DNA of 48,130 nucleotides, from assembly GCA_029289235.1 (NCBI GenBank), contig JARFTZ010000051.1:1-48130 (forward strand), written 5' to 3'. A program made the position numbers and the translations under genes. Of the stretch, positions 8,108 through 15,247 are shown in pieces. The notes under the pieces were generated by a model that worked only from the letters and a program-made list of their open reading frames with translations, did no database searches and was not told where the DNA came from. The DNA comes from Gammaproteobacteria bacterium. Its GTDB lineage: Bacteria; Pseudomonadota; Gammaproteobacteria; Burkholderiales; Rhodocyclaceae. Every line of letters begins with the position of its first letter. Position 1 is the first letter of the stretch.

Positions 8108-8761
8108 ATGTGCCCGGATATTCCGCGGTATGCCATGACGGCCCGCAGGCAGTCTCGTCGTCGGGCTCTTGGCGCCATCCTGATGGCGGTGCCAGCCTTG
8201 TTGCTGGGTGTGCGCGCTCAGGCGGCGACCAGTCGTCGACTCACGCCGGCGCAAACCGAAGGTCCGTTTTATCCGGTGGCCTTCCCTGAAGATTCCGACC
8301 ATGATCTGTTGCGCAACGGGGTCGTGGACTACCCGGAAGGGCAGAGCGCCTGGCTCGAAGGAGTTGTCACCGATCCCGCCGGTCGTCCGCTGGCCGGGGC
8401 TGTGGTGGAAATATGGCAATGCGACCATGCCGGTCACTACCATCACCCCGGCGACGGCGGGAAGGCGGATAACAGGTTTCAGGGTTTCGGACGGGTTACG
8501 GTGGCGGCCGACGGCCGCTATCGGTTCCGGACCATTCGCCCGGTCGCCTATGGCGGCCGGACGCCGCATATCCATGTCAAGGTGAAGATGGGGATGCGCG
8601 AACTACTGACCACGCAGGTCTATGTTGCCGACGATCCGGGGAATACGCGTGATTTTCTGTGGCGTCGCCTGAGCGCCGCCGATCGTGCGGCATTGACCGT
8701 GTCGTTCGAACCGGTCGGCGGCGATTTGCGGGCCGTGTTTCCCATCGTGGTGGCCGGCTGA
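8108..8761 (+). CDS. Exported intradiol ring-cleavage dioxygenase-like protein
   Basis: Intradiol dioxygenases are non-haem Fe(III) enzymes that open catechols or hydroxyquinols. This 217-residue single-domain protein has the family start TPAQTEGPFYPV, then VVEIWQCDHAGHYHHPGD and a second metal motif, RTPHIHVKV. These would supply the Tyr/Tyr/His/His ligands. The N terminus contains SRRRALGAILM followed by a hydrophobic run and VRAQAA, a twin-arginine-type signal. GGAGG six bases before ATG 8108 supports this start; in-frame ATG 8135 is an alternative. It is not next to any aromatic pathway gene, so its substrate is unknown, and a periplasmic role is inferred from the signal. Confidence 0.8.
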   Translation: MCPDIPRYAMTARRQSRRRALGAILMAVPALLLGVRAQAATSRRLTPAQTEGPFYPVAFPEDSDHDLLRNGVVDYPEGQSAWLEGVVTDPAGRPLAGAVVEIWQCDHAGHYHHPGDGGKADNRFQGFGRVTVAADGRYRFRTIRPVAYGGRTPHIHVKVKMGMRELLTTQVYVADDPGNTRDFLWRRLSAADRAALTVSFEPVGGDLRAVFPIVVAG

Positions 8762-8792
8762 AAATCCGTTGCCGGCCACCACGAGTCCTGCC

Positions 8793-8816
8793 TGATTCCG
8801 GCGGCTGCCGGAATCA
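8793..8816. terminator. Hairpin between convergent dioxygenase and kduD genes
   Basis: TGATTCCGGC (8793-8802) and GCCGGAATCA (8807-8816) form a perfect 10-bp stem with a GGCT loop, located between two convergent stop codons. There is no clear T run on either strand, so bidirectional termination is only likely. Confidence 0.5.
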
Positions 8817-8827
8817 TCGATGCACCG

Positions 8828-9598
8828 TCAGCGTGCCAGCCAGCCGCCATCGACAGCCACGGTGTAGCCGTTGACGTAGTCGCCCGCCTTCGAGGCCAGG
8901 AACACCACCGCGCCGCCCAGGTCTTCCGGCGTGCCCCAGCGCCCGGCAGGAATGCGGCCGAGAATCTCATTGCTGCGGGCTTCGTCGGCGCGCAGTTGCG
9001 CGGTATTGTCGGTGGCCATGTAGCCGGGGGCGATGGCGTTGACGTTGATGCCGTGCTTGGCCCACTCGTTGGCCAGGAGCATGGTGATGCCCTTCACGCC
9101 GCTCTTCGAGGCGGTGTAGGACGGCACGCGGATGCCGCCCTGGAAGGAGAGCATCGAGGCGACGTTGACGATCTTGCCGCCGGTGCCCTGCTTGATGAAC
9201 TGGCGGGCGACGGCCTGGCACATGAAGAAGACGGCCTTGACGTTGATGTTCATCACGTCGTCCCACTCCTTCTCGGTGAAGTCGACCGAGTCGTTGCGGA
9301 TGATGATGCCGGCGTTGTTGACCAGGATGTCGATGTGGCCGAAGGCTTCCACGGCCTTGGCGACCACGCCTTCGATCGGCTCGATGCTGAGCAGGTTGGC
9401 CTGCACGTGCACGTATTTCCGGCCGGTCGCTTCGATCGCGGCGGCGGTTTCCGGGGCGTCGGGGGTGTGCGTCACGCCGACGATGTCGGCGCCGGCCTGG
9501 GCCAGCGCGACGGCCATGCCGCGACCGAGGCCGCGTTCCGATCCGGTGACGAGGGCGACTTTGCCGTCGAGCTTGAATGCGTCGAGAATTCCACTCAT
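8828..9598 (-). CDS. kduD: 2-dehydro-3-deoxy-D-gluconate 5-dehydrogenase KduD
   Basis: KduD is a short-chain dehydrogenase that reduces 2,5-diketo-3-deoxygluconate to 2-keto-3-deoxygluconate with NAD(P)H. The 256-residue protein has the cofactor loop VTGSERGLGRGMAVAL near residue 18, NNAG in the middle, and a Ser plus Tyr-x-x-x-Lys site in SFQGGIRVPSYTASKSG. The segments NVNAIAPGYMAT and DYVNGYTVAVDGGWLAR match E. coli KduD closely as remembered. AGGA lies just upstream of the ATG. It is the last gene of kdgF-kduI-kduD, 14 bp after kduI. Confidence 0.93.
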   Translation of the reverse strand: MSGILDAFKLDGKVALVTGSERGLGRGMAVALAQAGADIVGVTHTPDAPETAAAIEATGRKYVHVQANLLSIEPIEGVVAKAVEAFGHIDILVNNAGIIIRNDSVDFTEKEWDDVMNINVKAVFFMCQAVARQFIKQGTGGKIVNVASMLSFQGGIRVPSYTASKSGVKGITMLLANEWAKHGINVNAIAPGYMATDNTAQLRADEARSNEILGRIPAGRWGTPEDLGGAVVFLASKAGDYVNGYTVAVDGGWLAR

Positions 9599-9612
9599 GT
9601 CTGTGTCCTTTT

Positions 9613-10449
9613 TTACTTGAGGTCGTTCGGGCCGAGGGTGTCCATGTCGTCGAAGGTCTGGTTTTCACCGGCCATGCCCCAGACGAACGAGTAGCTGCCG
9701 GAACCGACGCCGGAATGGATCGACCACGACGGGGAGATGACGGCCTGTTCGTTGGCCATCACGATGTGGCGTGTTTCGGTCGGCTGGCCGTGCATGTGGA
9801 AGACGCGGGTGCTGTCCGCCATGCCGAAGTACAGATAGACCTCCATGCGCCGCTCGTGGGTGTGCGGCGGGTAGGTGTTCCACACGCTGCCCGGTTCGAG
9901 CACGGTGACGCCCATGCACAGCTGGCAGCTCTTGCACACGGCCGGATGCACGTATTGGTAGATGGTGCGCACGTTGCTGGTTTCCGGCGCGCCGAGCTTG
10001 CGCGGATTGGCCATCGAACGGGTGATGTGCACCGTCGGGTAGGTGGCGTGCGCCGGGCAGCTGATCAGATAGAACTTGGCGGGTTTGGCCGGATCGTCGC
10101 TTTCGAACGAGACCGCCTGGGTGCCCATGCCGACGTAGAGGCCGTCGCCGGCGGCCAGGGCGTGCGTCGTGCCGTCGACGATGACGCGGCCCGGTTCGCC
10201 GAGGTTGACCACGCCAAGTTCGCGCCGGTCGAGGAAGTTCGGGGTGCCGAATTCCTTGCCGCCGACGAGGGCGAGGGCCTGCGTGGTCGGCGTCGCGCCG
10301 CCGAAAACGACGCGGTCGACGTGGGTGTAGGTCAGCGTCAGTTCGCCGGCAACAAAGATCTTTTCGACCAGAAAATGGCGGCGCAGGGCTTCGGTGTCGT
10401 AATGCTTGACGTCTTCGGGGTGGTGCCCGTAACGCATGTCGAGTTTCAT
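9613..10449 (-). CDS. kduI: 5-dehydro-4-deoxy-D-glucuronate isomerase KduI
   Basis: KduI isomerises 5-keto-4-deoxyuronate, made from unsaturated uronates, to the KduD substrate. The protein has 278 residues, the same as E. coli KduI. Family motifs include MRYGHHPEDVKHYDTEALR at the start, a central TYPTVHITRS, and the zinc-binding cupin segment YPPHTHERRMEVYLYF with the end GENQTFDDMD. The start at 10449 is fixed by GGAGGA seven bases upstream; a longer open frame continues upstream into kdgF and is not used. It lies 16 bp after kdgF. Confidence 0.95.
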   Translation of the reverse strand: MKLDMRYGHHPEDVKHYDTEALRRHFLVEKIFVAGELTLTYTHVDRVVFGGATPTTQALALVGGKEFGTPNFLDRRELGVVNLGEPGRVIVDGTTHALAAGDGLYVGMGTQAVSFESDDPAKPAKFYLISCPAHATYPTVHITRSMANPRKLGAPETSNVRTIYQYVHPAVCKSCQLCMGVTVLEPGSVWNTYPPHTHERRMEVYLYFGMADSTRVFHMHGQPTETRHIVMANEQAVISPSWSIHSGVGSGSYSFVWGMAGENQTFDDMDTLGPNDLK

Positions 10450-10465
10450 GGGGGTGTCCTCCGGG

Positions 10466-10804
10466 TTACTTCTTGAGAAAGTCCTCACGCTGCGGCGTGA
10501 AGATGTCGAGCAGCCGGCCTTCCTTGAGGCAGACCGCGCCGTGCAGTACGGACGAGGGAACATAGACCGAGTCGCCCGCGGTGAGACGGGTCTTCTCTCC
10601 CTCGATGGTGAACTCGAATTCGCCCGACAGGCAGTAGCAGACCTGTTCGTGGACGTGCCGGTGTTCGTAGCCGATCGCGCCATCCTTGAACATGACTTCG
10701 ACCATCATCAGGCTGCCGCCATGCGCCCGGATTTTCCGGGTGACGCGGCCTTCCTCGATGGTTTCGAGCGCGATGTCGGCATCGTGAAAGAAAGTAGTGC
10801 TCAT
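10466..10804 (-). CDS. kdgF: KdgF-like cupin, unsaturated uronate conversion
   Basis: KdgF proteins are small cupins that speed the opening of 4,5-unsaturated uronates to the linear keto form used by KduI. This 112-residue single cupin has the metal-binding motif EHRHVHEQVCYCLSGEFEF around residues 47-65, then GDSVYVPSSVLHGAVCL with the third histidine. Length and position as first gene of a kdgF-kduI-kduD operon support the name. AGGA sits 5-6 bases before the ATG. A generic cupin is the alternative, but the context makes KdgF most likely. Confidence 0.82.
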   Translation of the reverse strand: MSTTFFHDADIALETIEEGRVTRKIRAHGGSLMMVEVMFKDGAIGYEHRHVHEQVCYCLSGEFEFTIEGEKTRLTAGDSVYVPSSVLHGAVCLKEGRLLDIFTPQREDFLKK

Positions 10805-10926
10805 GTTTTTCCTGTTTTCTGCCTGTTGATAAAGGTGAATTGCTCAGACTCCCGCCGTCAAGGAAGGTGCGGATCGGTGGCGCCGGGCTTGTGAAAAATC
10901 TCTGGCCTGACCACCTGACTGGATTG

Positions 10927-10955
10927 ACTTTACACCAACTTTGGGCTGTGTTCAA
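10927..10955 (-). promoter_or_regulatory. Promoter of the kdgF-kduI-kduD operon
   Basis: On the minus strand TTGAAC (10955-10950) and TAAAGT (10932-10927) are separated by exactly 17 bp. The predicted start near 10920 leaves an untranslated leader of about 115 nt before kdgF. The KdgR-type palindrome lies just upstream of the -35. Confidence 0.55.
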
Positions 10956-10960
10956 TATTT

Positions 10961-10977
10961 ATGGAACATTGTTCCAT
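10961..10977. promoter_or_regulatory. KdgR-type operator, perfect 17-bp palindrome
   Basis: ATGGAACATTGTTCCAT is an 8-bp perfect inverted repeat around a single base, closely resembling the enterobacterial KdgR box with its GAAAC-ATT-GTTTC core. It lies between the KdgR-like gene and kdgF, 6 bp upstream of the candidate -35. Confidence 0.75.
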
Positions 10978-11024
10978 TTATTTGTTCGGGGCGAACGAAG
11001 GTGCCGGCAGCGAATGCCTTGGCG

Positions 11025-11834
11025 TCACTTCTGCGGTTCGTAGCCGAGGATGGTGGAGATGCGTGCGGCGGCGTGCTTGACCTTGCCGATCTTCTCGGAT
11101 TCTTCGCCGCGTTCGTAGCGGAAACCTGGCCAGGAGACGGAGAGGGTGGCAACGACGGCACCGGTGAAGTCGAAGATCGGAGCGCCGATGCAATGCAGGC
11201 CTTCCTCGCGCTCTTCGTCGTCGAGGGCGTAGCCCTGCTTGCGGATCTGCGCGAACTCGGCGTCGAGTGCTGCGCGCGAGGTAATGGTGTTCTTGGTAAA
11301 GGCGGTGAGCTTGACGCCGGTCAGCGCCGCTTCGCGCTCCTCGTCGCTCATGTAGGCGAGCAGGATCTTGCCGATCGCCGTGCAGTACAAAGGCATGCGG
11401 CGGCCGACGCGGGAGTACATGCGGATCTGGTACTTGGACTCGATTTTCAGCACATAGACGGCCGAGTCGCCGTCGAGCACGCCCATGTGGACGGTCTCGC
11501 CGAGTTCGTCGGAAAGTTCCTCCGCCACCGGGCGGGCGGCGGCGTGCAGGTCAAGGTGGTCGAGTGCGCGCGAGCCGACGTTGAACATCCGCAGCGTGAT
11601 CGCCCAGCGATCGTTGTCCGCCCGGCGGGCATAGCCGAGTTCCTGCAGCGTCAGCAGGAAGCGATATACCGTTGGCTTGGCCAGCTTGATCTCGCGTGAG
11701 AGTTCTTCCAGGCCAATGGTCCTCTGCTGCGACAGCTTTTCCAGCACCGCGAGAACGCGGACCGCGGCGCTGACCAGCGGGACGTTCGGGGTTTTTGCGG
11801 GAGCTTTTTTCGCCATTGTGGACCTGCGTTCCAT
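11025..11834 (-). CDS. kdgR: KdgR-like IclR-family transcriptional regulator
   Basis: This IclR-family protein (up to 269 residues) has an N-terminal winged helix with TIGLEELSREIKLAKPTVYRF and a C-terminal effector domain. Stretches such as RMYSRVGRRMPLYCTAIGK, NTITSRAALDAEF and EREEGLHCIGAPIFDF line up closely with E. coli KdgR, the 2-keto-3-deoxygluconate-responsive repressor of pectin and uronate genes. It lies directly upstream of kdgF on the same strand, with a perfect palindromic operator between. ATG 11834 gives the longest product; ATG 11816 (MAKKAPAKT) is a good alternative with AGG upstream. Confidence 0.88.
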   Translation of the reverse strand: MERRSTMAKKAPAKTPNVPLVSAAVRVLAVLEKLSQQRTIGLEELSREIKLAKPTVYRFLLTLQELGYARRADNDRWAITLRMFNVGSRALDHLDLHAAARPVAEELSDELGETVHMGVLDGDSAVYVLKIESKYQIRMYSRVGRRMPLYCTAIGKILLAYMSDEEREAALTGVKLTAFTKNTITSRAALDAEFAQIRKQGYALDDEEREEGLHCIGAPIFDFTGAVVATLSVSWPGFRYERGEESEKIGKVKHAAARISTILGYEPQK

Positions 11835-11929
11835 TTCAAGAGGGCGAATTGTAATGCTTGCGTCTGGCGGCGTATATCTTTTCCCGTTTCAGGGGGCGCG
11901 CTATTGCTTTGGGCTGGTTGTTCGCTCTG

Positions 11930-12165
11930 GCGTGGTAGCTGACTGAATCGCTGGTTTTCGCCGCTGACCGGCGAGGCACTTCTTCTTGTCTTGCCAAGAA
12001 GAAGTACCCAAGAAGAAGGCGCGCCCGCTGCGTCGCCCGGCGTTGCCGGGTGCTCTGCGCTGCTCGTGTGCAACGTGGGGCTGCGGAACTCGGGCCGTTG
12101 GCCCTCAAACAGTCCTCGCCCTTTTTCCCGTTGCGCCCTGCGCTGCTCGACGACACAGAGGGCAA
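11930..12165. repeat. Intergenic repeat, copy A (direct repeat of 12486-12718)
   Basis: About 235 bp starting GCGTGGTAGC and ending GAGGGCAA recur in the same orientation at 12486-12718. The core 11978-12040 is identical to 12531-12593 over 63 bp, beginning ACTTCTTCTTGTCTTGCC. The short frames running through it are not conserved between copies and are not called as genes. Confidence 0.85.
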
Positions 12166-12413
12166 GAGGAAAACCGAGCGGTGTTTGATGCGCTGGAGTG
12201 CGTGCTCAGATGGTTTTGAATATCCCCTTGTGCAGCGCCGAGCAACGGAAGCGGGCCGGGGGCCGTCGGCGAGCACTGTTTGAGGGGCTTCGCCCCGAGT
12301 TGCGCAGCCGCCCGGCTTGCTGAGTAGCGCAGGGGAGTCGGCGAAGCCGACCGCGTAACCCGGGGTCGCCTTCTTTTTGGTAACTTTTTCTTGGCGAAAC
12401 AAGAAAAAGCTAC
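11976..12413. repeat. MITE-like element with imperfect terminal inverted repeats
   Basis: The left end (11976-12025, containing CTTCTTGTCTTGCCAAG and AAGAAGGCG) is matched in inverted orientation at 12362-12413 (CGCCTTCTTTTTGG, then CTTGGCGAAACAAG). Inner segments also pair, for example CTCAAACAGT with ACTGTTTGAG. This gives a largely self-complementary element of about 440 bp without a transposase, related to repeats found between genes in many proteobacteria. Copy A of the direct repeat is its left half; copy B at 12486 is an isolated half. The remaining 12719-12858 shows nothing recognisable. Confidence 0.6.
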
Positions 12414-12485
12414 CCGCGCGTCAGGCGCGGAACCCAGCGGTTCAGGCGAAGATCAACGTATCCGTCTCCAAAGCAGCACGAGATA

Positions 12486-12718
12486 GCGTGGTAGCGGACT
12501 GAAGCGCCGTGTTTCGCCTTCAGGCGAGGTACTTCTTCTTGTCTTGCCAAGAAGAAGTACCCAAGAAGAAGGCGCGCCCGCTGCGTCGCCCGGCTGCGCC
12601 GGGTGCTCTGCGCTGCTCAGTCGCAACGGGGGGCTGCGGAACTCGGGGCTACGCCCCTCAGACAGTCCTCGCCCTTTTTCCCGTTGCGCCCTGCGCTGCT
12701 CGACGACGCAGAGGGCAA
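12486..12718. repeat. Intergenic repeat, copy B (half element)
   Basis: Direct copy of 11930-12165, identical in the 63-bp core at 12531-12593 and diverged elsewhere (for example CGTTGCCGGG versus CTGCGCCGGG). No inverted right end follows, so this looks like a truncated element lying 3' of the GntR gene. Confidence 0.8.
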
Positions 12719-12858
12719 CCTGAAAATCGATCGAGTGGCCACCGTTTGGTGCATCAAATTCCGTTCGGTGTTTTTGCCCCGCCCACGGCGAGTGTTCGAA
12801 GGCCCTGTCGCCCCGGCGAAGGCTATTTCGGCGCCTCCGTAAAGATCAGTGCTGGTCG

Positions 12859-12873
12859 AGTCATACGACGACT
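12859..12873. promoter_or_regulatory. Putative GntR/FadR-type operator site 1
   Basis: AGTCATACGACGACT (AGTC-N7-GACT) lies 9 bp beyond the stop codon of the GntR gene. It matches 13 of the first 14 bases of site 2 (13693-13708) upstream of gudD. Its position downstream of the gene is unusual. Confidence 0.4.
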
Positions 12874-12882
12874 GGCGTCGCC

Positions 12883-13626
12883 TTACTCCTTGTTCGCCAA
12901 CTCGCTCGCACGCTTGAGTCGTTCGCGGCTGTTGGTCAGGTGCATGCGCATCGCCGCGCTTGCGGCCTGCGGGTCCTGGCGGGCGATGGCGTCGAGGATG
13001 TTTTCGTGTTCGCGGTTGGTTCGTATCAGGTAGCTCTGGCCCGGCTCCGGGGAGAAGCGCGAGGTGTCGAGACGGGTGCGCGGGATCGTCGAGGTGCCGA
13101 GATGGCGGTAGAAATCCTCGAAGTACTTGTTGTGCGTGGCCAGGGCGATCTGCAGGTGGAACTGGTAGTCGGCCTCGACCGATTTCTCGCCCCGGGCTAC
13201 GCCTTCCTCGAAGGCCGCGACCGCCTGGCGCATCCGCTCCAGCTGTTCCTCGGTACGCCGGACGGCAGCCAGGCCGGCCGCTTCGGTTTCCAGGCTGATG
13301 CGCAGCTCGAGCATTTCGAGCACGTCGCGGATGGTGACCACGGTGGAGAAATCGAGCGGCGGAACCGGCTGGCTGGTGGCGGGGAGGACGAAGGTGCCGA
13401 CGCCGTGTCGGGTCTCGACCAGTCCGGCGGCCTGCAGGCGGGAGATGGCTTCGCGCACGACGGTTCGGCTGACGCCCTGTTCGGCCATGACCTCGGGCTC
13501 GGTGGGCAATTTCTCGCCCGGCTGGTAGACGCCGTTGCGGATCTTCTCCATCAGGTCGTTCATGACTTCCTGGGCGAGGCTCACATTGCGCCTGCGCGGT
13601 AACACCGGGGCTGGGGTCGAGTTCAT
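12883..13626 (-). CDS. FadR-type GntR regulator of the glucarate cluster
   Basis: The 247-residue protein has a GntR winged helix (YQPGEKLPTEPEVMAEQGVSRTVVREAISRLQAAG, residues about 34-68) followed by an FCD all-helical effector domain. The FCD domain contains ADYQFHLQIALATHNKYF and a C-terminal AAMRMHLTNSRERL, which would supply metal or ligand-binding histidines. ATG 13626 was chosen over the upstream in-frame TTG 13662, which overlaps the gudD promoter. The gene is divergent from the glucarate dehydratase genes. A TATAAT on its strand at 13681-13676 overlaps the gudD promoter, so one operator could control both directions. The inducer is probably an aldarate or keto-deoxy acid. Confidence 0.88.
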   Translation of the reverse strand: MNSTPAPVLPRRRNVSLAQEVMNDLMEKIRNGVYQPGEKLPTEPEVMAEQGVSRTVVREAISRLQAAGLVETRHGVGTFVLPATSQPVPPLDFSTVVTIRDVLEMLELRISLETEAAGLAAVRRTEEQLERMRQAVAAFEEGVARGEKSVEADYQFHLQIALATHNKYFEDFYRHLGTSTIPRTRLDTSRFSPEPGQSYLIRTNREHENILDAIARQDPQAASAAMRMHLTNSRERLKRASELANKE

Positions 13627-13656
13627 GGCGTCGATGAAAAAAGTTGAAATTGCCTG

Positions 13657-13684
13657 TTGCAAAAAAAGCGCGTCTGATTATACT
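13657..13684 (+). promoter_or_regulatory. Promoter of the gudD-garL-garR operon
   Basis: TTGCAA (13657-13662), a 16-bp spacer and TATACT (13679-13684) make a good sigma-70 promoter. The expected start is near 13691, immediately before the AGTCGTACGACGAC operator. A minus-strand TATAAT at 13676-13681 overlaps it for the divergent regulator gene. Confidence 0.65.
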
Positions 13685-13692
13685 TCGTTGTC

Positions 13693-13708
13693 AGTCGTAC
13701 GACGACGT
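13693..13708. promoter_or_regulatory. Putative GntR/FadR-type operator site 2
   Basis: AGTCGTACGACGACGT covers the predicted transcription start of the gudD operon and contains the palindrome GTCGTACGAC. It is nearly identical to the site at 12859-12873. Binding here would block initiation. Confidence 0.6.
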
Positions 13709-13803
13709 ACGATAAGAGCAAGAATAGCAAGAACCGGCGCGCCGCGAAAGACGGCAATCGGCACAAAAGGAACAGAGGTCAGGAGCAACTCAGGAGGTTT
13801 TTG

Positions 13804-15201
13804 ATGGCGGAGAGTCATGTCGGCGGCGATGCGCCGGTCGTAACGGAAATGCTGGTGATCCCGGTGGCCGGGCAGGACAGCATGCTGTTGAACCTTTGCG
13901 GCGCGCATGGGCCGTTCTTCACGCGCAACATCGTGGTGCTGAAGGACAGCGCCGGGCGCAGCGGTATCGGCGAGGTGCCGGGCGGCGAAGGCATCCGTCA
14001 GGCCCTCGATCGCTCGCGGGAACTGGTGATCGGCAAGTCGGTCGGGCTGTACAACGGAATTCTCAACGCTATCCGCCGGAGCTTCGTCAGTGGCAAGGCG
14101 GCGCATCAGGCGACCGTGCACCAGGTGACGTCGGAGTCGGAAGCGAAGGTGCTCAAGCAACCGCACGAGATCAACCTGCGCATGGACAACGTGATCACCG
14201 CCGTCGAGGCGGCGCTGCTCGACCTGCTCGGCCAGCACCTTGGCGTGCCGGTGTGCGAATTGCTCGGCGCCGGCAAGCAGCGCGACGCGGTGCGCATGCT
14301 GAGCTACCTCTTTTACATCGGCGACCGGACGCGAACCGATCTTCCCTACCTCGCCAACCGTAATGCAAAGAGCGACTGGTACCGGATGCGCCATGAAGTC
14401 GCGATGACCGCCGAGTCGCTGGTCTGTCTTGCCGAGGCGTCGGTCGAACAGTATGGCTTCTCCGACTTCAAACTTAAGGGCGGGGTGATGAGTGCCGCCG
14501 ACGAAGTCGAGGCCATCAGCGCGATCAAGAAGCGCTTCCCGCAAGCGCGCGTCACGCTCGATCCGAACGGCGCCTGGTCGCTGGCCGAGGCGATCGCTGC
14601 GTGCAAGGGCAAGGGCCACATCATGGCCTACGCCGAGGACCCCTGCGGGCCGGAAGCCGGCTACTCGGGGCGCGAGATCATGGCTGAGTTCAAGCGCGCG
14701 ACCGGCATCCCGACGGCGACCAACATGATCGCCACCGACTGGCGCCAGCTCAACCATTCATTGAAACTCGACTCGGTCGACATCCCGCTGGCCGATCCGC
14801 ATTTCTGGACGATGCAGGGGTCGGTGCGCGTCGCGCAGATGTGCGACGAATTCGGCCTGACCTGGGGCTCCCACTCGAACAACCACTTCGACGTCTCGCT
14901 GGCTATGTTCACGCACGCCGCGGCCGCCGCGCCGGGCGAGATCACCGCGATCGACACGCACTGGATCTGGCAGGAAGGCCAGGAGCGGCTGACGAAAGAG
15001 CCGCTGCGCATCGTTGACGGCCTGGTGCAGGTTCCGCAGAAACCCGGTCTCGGCATCGAGCCGGACATGGACCGGATCTACCTGGCCAACGAACTGTACA
15101 AGAAGGTCGGTGCCGGCGCGCGCGACGACGCCATGGCCATGCAATACATCATCCCGGGCTGGAAGTACGACCCGAAGCAGCCGAGCATCGGCCGCAAGTA
15201 A
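13804..15201 (+). CDS. Glucarate dehydratase-family protein, divergent paralog (GudD1)
   Basis: This is an enolase-superfamily acid-sugar dehydratase of 465 residues. The barrel carries the GudD catalytic set: the Lys-x-Lys of [10 protein letters not shown], metal-site motifs [19 protein letters not shown] and [11 protein letters not shown], and the His base in [11 protein letters not shown]. The capping-domain loop near residue 100-122 does not match GudD: the usual [12 protein letters not shown] is replaced by a longer run containing QVTSESEAK and EINLRMDN. Since cap loops set substrate specificity in this superfamily, it may act on another hexarate such as idarate, or be less active. AGGAGG lies seven bases before ATG 13804. 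First gene of the operon. Confidence 0.85.
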   Translation: MAESHVGGDAPVVTEMLVIPVAGQDSMLLNLCGAHGPFFTRNIVVLKDSAGRSGIGEVPGGEGIRQALDRSRELVIGKSVGLYNGILNAIRRSFVSGKAAHQATVHQVTSESEAKVLKQPHEINLRMDNVITAVEAALLDLLGQHLGVPVCELLGAGKQRDAVRMLSYLFYIGDRTRTDLPYLANRNAKSDWYRMRHEVAMTAESLVCLAEASVEQYGFSDFKLKGGVMSAADEVEAISAIKKRFPQARVTLDPNGAWSLAEAIAACKGKGHIMAYAEDPCGPEAGYSGREIMAEFKRATGIPTATNMIATDWRQLNHSLKLDSVDIPLADPHFWTMQGSVRVAQMCDEFGLTWGSHSNNHFDVSLAMFTHAAAAAPGEITAIDTHWIWQEGQERLTKEPLRIVDGLVQVPQKPGLGIEPDMDRIYLANELYKKVGAGARDDAMAMQYIIPGWKYDPKQPSIGRK

Positions 15202-15247
15202 GTCCAGCCACCTTCACAAGCGACAAACGACTACAGCGGAGGCGATT

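Noticed and set aside
10950-11020. An IclR self-regulatory promoter for kdgR in the same gap as the palindrome
   Set aside because: kdgR is transcribed on the minus strand from beyond 11834, so this gap is downstream of it; only kdgF can be driven from here.
11930-12718. CRISPR array or tandem repeat
   Set aside because: There are only two long copies plus one inverted end, with no short regular repeats or spacers.
11836-13033. Several 65-190-codon frames in the repeat region between kdgR and the GntR gene
   Set aside because: They follow the inverted and direct repeats, differ between copies, and lack ribosome-binding sites and domains.
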